DNA of 14,287 bases from Mariprofundaceae bacterium (GTDB lineage Bacteria; Pseudomonadota; Zetaproteobacteria; Mariprofundales; Mariprofundaceae), in contig JALVTX010000003.1 in the NCBI GenBank assembly GCA_027035825.1, forward strand, positions 1 through 14,287, read 5' to 3'. The notes under the pieces are model-generated. The model worked only from the letters and a program-made list of their open reading frames with translations, was not told the DNA's origin and ran no database searches. This document shows, piece by piece, positions 9,131 to 14,287 of the stretch (position 1 is its first letter; each line of letters begins with the position of its first letter). Made by a program: the position numbers and the translations under genes.

Positions 9131-9150
9131 GCCGGCATTTTTCACGACAT
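9131..9150. repeat. Possible diverged copy of the 10061 repeat
   Basis: Aligned without gaps to 10061-10080, 15 of 20 positions agree, including the central ATTTTTCA block. It lies in the cpdA-folA gap. It could be a decayed copy of the same repeat or chance. Confidence 0.25.
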
Positions 9151-9203
9151 GGCGGAGGTTGGTCTGTTCGGGAGCGTCCGGACTCGCGGGTTCAGGCGCG
9201 TGG

Positions 9204-10001
9204 TCAATAGAAGCTGGTGTCGTCGGGGTCGGGCGGGAGGAAGCCTGCGACGCGCTCCACGCCGGTCTCGATGCCGCCGTCCGGCGCGAGGCGAAGCCAG
9301 CGGTAGCCGGGGCTGGCCTCGTCCAGCGCGAAGGTTTCCGTTTGCGGCTTGAACTGGACGCAGGTGGAGGGCGTGGCCAGCAGCCGCACGTCGCCGCGCA
9401 TCGTGTCCAGCTTCTGGTGCACGTGGCCGAAGAGCACGGCGTGCGCCTTGCCCGAGGCTTCGATGGCGCGCCAGAAGTCGTCCGCGTCCTCCAGCATCAT
9501 CGCGTCCATCCAGGGGCTGCCGATGGGGGCGGGATGGTGGTGCAGCGCGATCAGCGCATGGTCGGCGTCGGTTTCGGCCAGCAGGCGCTCCAGCCGGGCC
9601 AGTTCGTCCCCGCCCAGCCGCCCGCCCGGCGAGGCGTCGGGATCGTGCGAGTTCAGCGGGATGACGAGCCAGTTCTCCAGCCGCAGCTCCGAGGCGCGCA
9701 TCGGCGGCATGTCCAGCGCCGGCAGCAGCGTGCGCTCCAGCACGGGCAGGTTGCAGTGGTTGCCGGGGGTGACGCGCACCGCGTCGCACCAGCCCGTGAT
9801 GTCATCGGCCAGCAGCCGGTAGGTGGGCCCCAGTTCATCCTGCGCGAGATCGCCGCCCAGAATCAGCGCATCGGGCGCCGGATGCCGCCGCCAGGCCAGG
9901 CTCTTGACGGCGCGGAAGCTGGCCAGCGTGGGGATGCCCTTGAGCCTGCCCGCCGCGTCGGCGTGCAGGTGCATGTCGGTCAGGTGCAGGATCAGCGGCA
10001 T
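9204..10001 (-). CDS. cpdA: CpdA-type cyclic-AMP phosphodiesterase
   Basis: This 265-residue calcineurin-like metallophosphoesterase is expected to hydrolyse 3',5'-cAMP in the cytosol. Metal-ligand motifs appear in order: LTDMHLH (Asp9, His11), GGDLAQD (Asp51), GNHC (Asn81, His82), LHHHP (152-156) and FGHVHQ (His193, His195). The later STCVQF segment (212-217) is characteristic of the CpdA branch. The usual GNHD is GNHC here, but the Asn and His ligands are kept. Start ATG at 10001 yields MPLILHLTD. Its 5' side carries a 159-bp repeat-bounded segment separating it from rlmI. Substrate assignment rests on family resemblance; other cyclic nucleotides or phosphodiesters are possible. Confidence 0.87.
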   Translation of the reverse strand: MPLILHLTDMHLHADAAGRLKGIPTLASFRAVKSLAWRRHPAPDALILGGDLAQDELGPTYRLLADDITGWCDAVRVTPGNHCNLPVLERTLLPALDMPPMRASELRLENWLVIPLNSHDPDASPGGRLGGDELARLERLLAETDADHALIALHHHPAPIGSPWMDAMMLEDADDFWRAIEASGKAHAVLFGHVHQKLDTMRGDVRLLATPSTCVQFKPQTETFALDEASPGYRWLRLAPDGGIETGVERVAGFLPPDPDDTSFY

Positions 10002-10150
10002 GGGGCGAGTCTATCGGCCGGCGCTGGCCCGTCGGCAGTGAGGATTGTCACGGGGGCCATGCCCGGATTTTTCATGTGATCGCGGATGGCTGGCGCGGAC
10101 AAGTCAGGCGCCGCGAAATGCGGCGTGCCATGCCACAACAGTCGTTTCAT
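9992..10150 (-). CDS. Doubtful 52-residue ORF in the rlmI-cpdA gap
   Basis: An ATG at 10150 with AAAGGA about 11 nt upstream opens a 52-codon frame beginning MKRLLWHGTPHF and ending 10 nt inside cpdA (stop 9992-9994). The frame is also open upstream to an ATG at 10198. It crosses one arm of the 19-bp inverted repeat (encoding DHMKNPG). I do not recognise the product and it has no domain. Its late part is Ala/Pro-rich like a chance frame. It could be a remnant of the repeat-bounded element. Confidence 0.2.
   Translation of the reverse strand: MKRLLWHGTPHFAAPDLSAPAIRDHMKNPGMAPVTILTADGPAPADRLAPCR
10061..10079. repeat. 19-bp inverted repeat, cpdA-side arm
   Basis: GCCCGGATTTTTCATGTGA on the plus strand is the exact reverse complement of 10201-10219. 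Similarity ends sharply on both sides. Confidence 0.95.
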
Positions 10151-10200
10151 GCCGATAGAATCCTTTCGTGCTGGCCTGTTGTTTGGAAACCAACGCATGG

Positions 10201-10219
10201 TCACATGAAAAATCCGGGC
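10201..10219. repeat. 19-bp inverted repeat, rlmI-side arm
   Basis: TCACATGAAAAATCCGGGC on the plus strand, exact inverse of 10061-10079, abutting the rlmI stop codon. Confidence 0.95.
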
Positions 10220-11391
10220 TAGTCCAGCATCCAGACATGGAACTTCAGGTAGCGCGTTTCGGGCATCGCCGGCAGCCACGGGTGGTCGGCCCCGGCGCAG
10301 CCCACGTGCACGATCTGGCCCGCGCGCCCGGCCTCGCGCACGCCCCGCAGGCAGGCCTTGCGGAAGTCGTCCTCGCTGACCAGGCCCGAGCAGGAGGCCA
10401 GCGCCAGCATGCCGCCCGGCGCGGTGACGCCCGCGGCCAGCCGCGCCAGTTTCTGGTAGCCGCGCAGGCCCTGTTTCAGCCGCGCGCGGGACTTGACGAA
10501 GGCCGGCGGATCGCAAATGACCACGTCATGGCGCTGTCGCTCGGCGATGGCCCGCGGCAGCCATTCCATCACGTCGGCCTCCACGCATTGCCAGCGTTCG
10601 GCCAGGCCGTTGGCCTCCATGTTCCGCCGCGCGTAGTCCAGGGCTCTTGCGGAGGCGTCCACGCTGGTGACGGAGGCCGCGCCGCCGGCCAGCGCCCGCG
10701 CCGCGAACGCGCCCACGTAGGAAAACAGCTCCAGCACGCGGGCCTCGCGGCAGTGCGCGCCGATCCAGGCGCGGTTTGGCCGCTGGTCGTAGAAATAGCC
10801 GGTCTTCTGGCCTTCCAGCGCGTGGCCGAGCATGCGCAAGCCGCCCTCGTCGGCGACGATTTCGCCGTCGCCGTCGCCCCTGGCGATGCGGGTTTCCAGC
10901 GGCAGACCTTCCAGCTTGCGGGAGGAGGCCTTGTTGTTGACGTAGATGTTGGCGGGCGAAAGCAGGCCGTCCACGGCCTCGATGACGTTCGCCAGCTCGC
11001 GCTCGATGCCGGCGGTGTGGGCCTGGATCACCACGTCGTCGCCGAAACGATCCACGATCAGGCCGGGCAGGCGGTCGCCGTCGCCATGCACGAGCCGGTA
11101 ATGCGGGGTGGGGAAGAGGCGCTGCCGCCGCGCCAGCGCCGCGCCGATGCGCTCGCGCCACCAGCGGGGCGTGAGCTCGTCCAGCGGCTTGCGCGCCAGC
11201 ATGCGCGCCACGATCTTGCTGTTCGGGTTGGCGTAGGCTGCGCCGATGGCGTGGCCCCGGTCGTCCAGCACGCGCACGAGCCCACCGGGCGCGTCCACGT
11301 CCAGCCGCGCCACTTCGTCGGCGTAGATCCAGAGATGCCCGGCCTTGAGCCGGCGCTCCTCGCCGCGTTTGAGTTTCAGCGTGCCGCTCAT
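10219..11391 (-). CDS. rlmI: 23S rRNA (cytosine-C5) methyltransferase, RlmI type
   Basis: The product has 390 residues (E. coli RlmI 396) and is expected to make m5C1962 in 23S rRNA using S-adenosylmethionine. An N-terminal PUA-like RNA-binding domain (LKRGEERRLKAGHLWIYADEV, residues 7-27) is followed by the EEHYR-like middle domain and a Rossmann methyltransferase domain. The latter shows GYFYDQRPNR (198-207), SAM motif I LELFSYVGAFA (220-230), DPPAFVKS (294-301) and the catalytic cysteine region ASCSGLV (Cys334). The ATG at 11391 has AGGAGG upstream at good spacing. A TATAGT box in the 91-bp upstream gap could be a -10 element, without a convincing -35. It sits downstream of the restriction-modification operon, which separates it from nrdJ. 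Confidence 0.93.
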   Translation of the reverse strand: MSGTLKLKRGEERRLKAGHLWIYADEVARLDVDAPGGLVRVLDDRGHAIGAAYANPNSKIVARMLARKPLDELTPRWWRERIGAALARRQRLFPTPHYRLVHGDGDRLPGLIVDRFGDDVVIQAHTAGIERELANVIEAVDGLLSPANIYVNNKASSRKLEGLPLETRIARGDGDGEIVADEGGLRMLGHALEGQKTGYFYDQRPNRAWIGAHCREARVLELFSYVGAFAARALAGGAASVTSVDASARALDYARRNMEANGLAERWQCVEADVMEWLPRAIAERQRHDVVICDPPAFVKSRARLKQGLRGYQKLARLAAGVTAPGGMLALASCSGLVSEDDFRKACLRGVREAGRAGQIVHVGCAGADHPWLPAMPETRYLKFHVWMLD

Positions 11392-11457
11392 GCCGCCTCC
11401 TGAACAATGGGGGCGGAACTATAGCGCCGGATGTGAGAGATGCACGATGGGGACAAT

Positions 11458-11473
11458 GCCGGCCGACGCCGGC
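11458..11473 (-). terminator. Possible hairpin after the restriction-modification operon
   Basis: GCCGGC, a four-base CGAC/GTCG loop and GCCGGC form a 6-bp stem 10 nt beyond the stop of the 57-residue ORF, with an adjoining GGCC-TCT-GGCC mini-stem. No T-run follows, so it would be a weak or Rho-assisted terminator. Confidence 0.3.
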
Positions 11474-11482
11474 CAGAGGCCG

Positions 11483-11656
11483 TCAATCCTCCAGAACGAG
11501 GGGGATGACCGCCGTCGCGTCATAATCGGGATTGATGACTTCCCTCCAGGCTTGTTCCTGCTTCTCGGCCTCGGCTCGGTTCCGGAAGCCTTTCACCTCA
11601 TCCGGGGTCCCGCGCCAGGTCTTCACGGCAATCCAAAGCGTTTGCGTTTTTCGCAT
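11483..11656 (-). CDS. Small 57-residue protein at the end of the R-M operon
   Basis: A short ORF encodes MRKTQTLWIAVKTWRG..., continues with an acidic/basic middle (GFRNRAEAEKQEQAWREVI) and ends NPDYDATAV then IPLVLED. GGAGG (11664-11668) lies 7 nt before the ATG and overlaps the stop codon of the endonuclease gene, leaving only 11 nt between the two genes; such a perfect site argues strongly for translation. The composition suggests a small alpha/beta soluble protein with no membrane segment or zinc site. I do not recognise the family. It could be an accessory part of the restriction-modification operon or an unrelated passenger or host gene. Confidence 0.72.
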   Translation of the reverse strand: MRKTQTLWIAVKTWRGTPDEVKGFRNRAEAEKQEQAWREVINPDYDATAVIPLVLED

Positions 11657-11667
11657 CGTTCAACCTC

Positions 11668-12207
11668 CTATTGCTCCGTACGGGGCGCCGAGGGGAGCGG
11701 AAGGCCGATTTTCTCCAGCGGGAGATAGTTGAAATAGTATTTGCAGTTCACGGAGATGATGTAGTCCAGAACATCCTTGTATTTGGGCTGGCGGAACCAG
11801 TCGTTCAGGACGTAGATGTATTCGACCTCCATATTGAGCGGCGAGAGCAGCTTCAGGTATTGCTTGCGCTTGAAGTCGCAAGTCTGAAGCTTTTCGTCAA
11901 CCGAACCCTCGACCTCCTGATATTTGACCTCGATAATGAACATCGTGTTGTTGCGAAGGACGTAAATCGCATCATCGGGCAGAAGCTTCTTGGACAAGTG
12001 CTGTCGCCAGTCTATGCCCTGCTCGTTCAGCCACCGATATAGCGCATGCTTGCGAAATGAGCGCGCAACCTCTTTCCCCTGGAAGTAGATAACATTTCCT
12101 TCTACTGCATATCCGTCGCATGTCGAAAGGAATGTCAGCAAATCAACCTTGCCCTCGAAACGCAGGCCGGTCTGTGTATTGCCTCCTCCAATGCCGCCCC
12201 TCTTCAA
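11668..12207 (-). CDS. Type II restriction endonuclease, PD-(D/E)XK superfamily
   Basis: This 179-residue protein, encoded directly after an adenine methyltransferase, carries a PD-(D/E)XK core: LLPDDAIYVL (Asp78/Asp79), then IIEVKYQ with Glu93 and Lys95, followed by EGSVDEKLQTCDFK (100-113), a block common in restriction enzymes. A glycine-rich N-terminus (GGIGGGNTQTGLRFE, 4-18) precedes it. The start is TTG at 12207, immediately after the methyltransferase stop; GGAGG sits 5 nt upstream and no ATG is available nearby. Use of a weak start codon and coupling behind the methyltransferase fits the need to keep nuclease below methylase. The gene is AT-richer than the backbone. Recognition sequence cannot be read from the protein. 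Confidence 0.85.
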   Translation of the reverse strand: MKRGGIGGGNTQTGLRFEGKVDLLTFLSTCDGYAVEGNVIYFQGKEVARSFRKHALYRWLNEQGIDWRQHLSKKLLPDDAIYVLRNNTMFIIEVKYQEVEGSVDEKLQTCDFKRKQYLKLLSPLNMEVEYIYVLNDWFRQPKYKDVLDYIISVNCKYYFNYLPLEKIGLPLPSAPRTEQ

Positions 12208-13062
12208 TCAGCCCTCCATGGGGAGGAGGCCATAAGTGCCGGTTCCTTCGCAGGCCATCAGCGCGGGCTGGTTTTGCCTGGTCAGTTCGTTCTCGATTCT
12301 CGGGATGGCGTATTTGTCGAGGTATTCCTTCTCGGAGTCAATGCCAACGAACTTTCTGCCGTGTCTCAAAGCCGCCACGCCGGTCGTGGCGCTGCCGCAG
12401 AAGGGGTCGAGCACGATATCGCCTTCATTGCTGCATCCAAGGATGATGCGTTCCAGCAATGCCTCCGGCTTCTGGGTGGGGTGTTTTCCGTATCGCTTTT
12501 CGCCGTTCCGCGGCGTGTTGATTGCCCATACGCTCCGCATTTGCCTGTTGGGTTTCTTGATGAAATCGCCGGGCCAGTCTCCATTTTTCATCAGATCGTA
12601 GTTGAAGGTGTGCTTGGCCTTCTTGTCCTTTTTCGCCCATAGCAGGGTTTCATGACTGGCGGCAAACATGCGGCAGGCGAGGTTTGGCGCCGCATTGGGC
12701 TTGTACCAGCAGATGTCGTTGAGGATATGCCAGCCCTGTTGTTGCAACGCGAATCCGCAGGCGTAAATCGAGTGATACGTTCCCGATATCCAAAGAGTAC
12801 CATGCGGCTTGAGGACGCGCGCGCACGCCTCGATCCAGCGGTAATGGAATTCAAAATCTTTTTCGATTCCCTGGCTTTTGTCCCATTTTCCCTTGTTGAC
12901 GCTTACGCGCCTTCCGGCATGACAAGTGAACCCGTCGTTTGACAGGTTGTAGGGGGGATCGGCATAAATCAAATCTATACTTTCGCTAGGCAATTGATTC
13001 ATCACAGAAATACAATCGCCATTGAATAGCCGAACACCAGGAGCCTTATAAATAGGAGTCAC
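12208..13062 (-). CDS. Beta-class DNA adenine-N6 methyltransferase
   Basis: The 284-residue protein shows motifs in beta-class order: catalytic motif IV ADPPYNLSNDGF (34-45) first, then the target-recognition region including SVNKGKWDKS, and finally KHPTQKPEALLERI (193-206) with the SAM-binding LDPFCGSATTG (218-228). DPPY with this order indicates N6-adenine (or possibly N4-cytosine) methylation; the SNDGF...VSVNKGKWD block resembles the MboII/DpnA-like branch from memory. It protects host DNA from the nuclease encoded next. I chose GTG at 13062 because AAGG lies 6 nt upstream; TTG at 13065 is the alternative. It overlaps the upstream unknown gene by 17 nt and abuts the endonuclease gene with no gap. 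Confidence 0.93.
   Translation of the reverse strand: MTPIYKAPGVRLFNGDCISVMNQLPSESIDLIYADPPYNLSNDGFTCHAGRRVSVNKGKWDKSQGIEKDFEFHYRWIEACARVLKPHGTLWISGTYHSIYACGFALQQQGWHILNDICWYKPNAAPNLACRMFAASHETLLWAKKDKKAKHTFNYDLMKNGDWPGDFIKKPNRQMRSVWAINTPRNGEKRYGKHPTQKPEALLERIILGCSNEGDIVLDPFCGSATTGVAALRHGRKFVGIDSEKEYLDKYAIPRIENELTRQNQPALMACEGTGTYGLLPMEG
12213..12217 (-). promoter_or_regulatory. Shine-Dalgarno GGAGG supporting the endonuclease TTG start
   Basis: GGAGG lies within the last codons of the methyltransferase, 5 nt before the TTG at 12207; it decides the start and implies coupled translation. Confidence 0.7.
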
Positions 13063-13663
13063 CAACAGCCTTTTCCTTTAGCTTCTTTAGAAGGTCTTTT
13101 AATCCTTCGCCTGTTCTTGTCCAGGTATCGTTTTTCTTGGTCCATCCTTCCCACGAATAATCTCGTCCTTTTCCTTCGGGATAGTTTACATCTTCTTGCC
13201 CCCATATCCACTTATAGGCTTTAAGTAAGACCTCTGGGCTTTCTCCCGGCAGTGAGGGCATATTAGGTCTGTCAGAAAGCACGCTGTTGGGTTCCTCTCC
13301 ATTGTAGACCCGCTCTAGCATTTCCAGAATCGCGATCGCAGCGTCAATATTATGCTCGCTTTTTCCCTCAATGTCCTTGTAAATTTGATTGTGAGTGATT
13401 TGCCAGAGGGTGTCATCTTCAGGATTATATATAAAAACAAAAAAATCCTCTTTTTTCATGCGGCCATAAATTTGTTTTCCGCCGGGCTTGGCGATGACTA
13501 TTTTTCTGCCATCGGAAATGTCTTCCACTTCGTAGCCGAGGTAAGGAAGGTCCATCAATGTTTTGGCAAATTGTTGACGAGGTGCGTTTTTTATAGTGAC
13601 CCTCTTCAGGTCGATGGTATGTTTATAGATGTTCCGTTTTTTCATTTCTACCGATACCCGCAT
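13046..13663 (-). CDS. Unrecognised 205-residue protein leading the R-M operon
   Basis: I do not recognise this protein. It is highly charged and soluble, with a basic N-terminus (MKKRNIYKHTIDLKRVTIKN), a segment LPYLGYEVEDISDGRKIVIAKPGG (39-62), and FFVFIYNPEDDTLWQITHNQIYKDIEGKS in the middle, which reads like an alpha/beta DNA- or nuclease-associated domain. A Trp-rich part (YKWIWGQED, YSWEGWTKKNDTWTR) and a lysine-rich tail follow. No HTH resembling a C-protein controller and no clear catalytic motif is seen. The start may be 13663 or the in-frame ATG at 13645 (199 residues). It overlaps the methyltransferase start by 17 nt, so it belongs to the operon. It is the most AT-rich gene in the window, implying recent transfer. 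Accessory restriction subunit, specificity factor or regulator are all possible. Confidence 0.8.
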   Translation of the reverse strand: MRVSVEMKKRNIYKHTIDLKRVTIKNAPRQQFAKTLMDLPYLGYEVEDISDGRKIVIAKPGGKQIYGRMKKEDFFVFIYNPEDDTLWQITHNQIYKDIEGKSEHNIDAAIAILEMLERVYNGEEPNSVLSDRPNMPSLPGESPEVLLKAYKWIWGQEDVNYPEGKGRDYSWEGWTKKNDTWTRTGEGLKDLLKKLKEKAVGDSYL

Positions 13664-13814
13664 CCGAATTCTTCAGTAACATTAATCGCTATGGCGCGGC
13701 CAATTTGACTGTTCCAGTTTGGCAGGCGCGTGCAAGAACATTTCTTGGATATAATGACTGTATCGTGCACTTGGTGCAGTTTTGGGTTGCTCGCATTAAT
13801 GTTGCACGAGGAAT
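13664..13814. promoter_or_regulatory. AT-rich intergenic leader of the R-M operon
   Basis: This 151-bp gap separates nrdJ from the unknown gene. It holds an imperfect inverted repeat: GAATTC plus AACATTAAT (13666-13671, 13678-13686) against ATTAATGTT plus GAATTC (13795-13803, 13811-13816). A hyphenated palindrome TGCAC-TTG-GTGCA lies at 13766-13778. On the minus strand TTGGCC, 17 nt and GTTACT is a weak promoter candidate ending near 13675. These are plausible operator/promoter parts but none is strong alone. Confidence 0.3.
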
Positions 13815-14287
13815 TCAACCGCACTTCGAATCGCCGCACTCCAAGCAGGTGTTGCAGTTGTCCAGCCGCACCACGGCCATGGCGCCGCACTTGCCGCACT
13901 GCGCGCCCTTGGCGGCGGCTTCCTCGCCCAGCTTCTCCTTGGCCTCGCGGCGCTTGGCCTCCAGTTCCGGCGTGGAGAGCTGCCCCTCCATCATGCCGAT
14001 GGAGATCAGGTGCTGCTGGATCACCTCGCCGATCTCGGCCACGATGGAGGGCATGTACTTGCCGCCCTTCTTGTAGTAGCCGCCCCGGGGGTCGAACACG
14101 GCCTTGAGCTCCTCCACCAGGAAGGTGACATCGCCGCCCTTGCGGAAGATGGCCGAAATCACGCGCGTGAGCGCCACGATCCACATGAAGTGCTCCATGT
14201 TCTTCGAGTTGATGAAGATCTCGAAGGGCCGGCGGTGCTCGTCCGGCTGCCCCTTGTTGATGACCACGTCGTTGATGGTGATGTACA
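13815..14287 (-). CDS. nrdJ: Adenosylcobalamin-dependent ribonucleotide reductase (C-terminal part)
   Basis: The last 156 codons are present; the rest lies beyond the right edge. The conserved C-terminal part of class II (vitamin B12-dependent) reductases is clear: YITINDVVINKG, RRPFEIFINSKNMEHFMWIVALTRVISAIFRKGGDVTF, LVEELKAVFDPRGGYYKKGGKYMPS. The end is a Cys-rich zinc-ribbon-like tail, CGKCG then CNTCLECGDSKCG, which in class II enzymes helps re-reduce the active-site disulphide. The enzyme makes deoxyribonucleotides without oxygen and requires adenosylcobalamin, suggesting a host that uses or makes B12. Stop TGA is at 13817-13815. The restriction-modification operon begins 151 bp downstream. 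Confidence 0.94.
   Translation of the reverse strand, partial: YITINDVVINKGQPDEHRRPFEIFINSKNMEHFMWIVALTRVISAIFRKGGDVTFLVEELKAVFDPRGGYYKKGGKYMPSIVAEIGEVIQQHLISIGMMEGQLSTPELEAKRREAKEKLGEEAAAKGAQCGKCGAMAVVRLDNCNTCLECGDSKCG

Larger units (their letters stand above)
10061..10219. mobile_element. MITE-like 159-bp segment with 19-bp terminal inverted repeats
   Basis: Perfect 19-bp inverted repeats bound 121 bp of non-coding sequence that contains a 6-bp-stem hairpin (CGCCGC at 10109-10114, GCGGCG at 10120-10125). The right arm begins on the last base of the rlmI stop codon. This fills most of the 217-bp gap 10002-10218. Short size, terminal inverted repeats and lack of coding content suggest a non-autonomous element; no target duplication is evident. 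A long-range hairpin acting on the transcript is an alternative. Confidence 0.45.

Noticed and set aside
10168..11403. 411-codon plus-strand frame opposite rlmI
   Set aside because: Shadow of rlmI; no domain and biased composition.

Overview
The window is a GC-rich stretch of a proteobacterial chromosome. All genes I accept lie on the minus strand, so transcription runs from high to low coordinates. The backbone, in transcription order, is: 3' end of a B12-dependent ribonucleotide reductase gene (nrdJ), rlmI (23S rRNA methyltransferase), cpdA (cAMP phosphodiesterase), folA (dihydrofolate reductase), ribF (FAD synthetase), ileS, lspA, an nfeD-type membrane serine protease gene, and the 5' end of a slipin/stomatin gene. 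The ribF-ileS-lspA order is typical of beta- and gammaproteobacteria. I favour a betaproteobacterium by inference; no 16S or other decisive marker is present.

Four of the backbone junctions carry extra DNA. (1) Between nrdJ and rlmI is a visibly AT-richer four-gene operon: an unrecognised 205-residue protein, a beta-class N6-adenine DNA methyltransferase, a PD-(D/E)XK restriction endonuclease with a TTG start, and a 57-residue protein with a strong Shine-Dalgarno. The genes overlap or nearly touch. (2) Between rlmI and cpdA, perfect 19-bp inverted repeats bound a 159-bp MITE-like segment. (3) Between ribF and ileS sits a small GxxExxY-family nuclease-fold gene bracketed by perfect 20-bp inverted repeats, one of which encodes the last residues and stop codon of ribF and the start codon of the insert. 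(4) Between ileS and lspA is a module of about 2.25 kb with three genes: a STAS-GHKL ATPase fusion, a STAS-like DUF4325 protein and a pRiA4b ORF-3 family protein. This module is bounded by a 56-bp direct repeat of the lspA 5' end: a dead 22-codon lspA stub overlaps the ileS stop, and the intact lspA lies beyond the module.

The housekeeping genes look intact. The accessory inserts are all co-oriented with the operon they enter and sit exactly at gene junctions. Best candidates for something new are the STAS-GHKL/DUF4325/pRiA4b module with its lspA duplication, the GxxExxY gene with its inverted repeats, and the two unexplained proteins of the restriction-modification operon. No tRNA, rRNA, CRISPR array, integrase or transposase gene was found. 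No gene-free stretch exceeds 300 bases; the longest is 10002-10218, described below.
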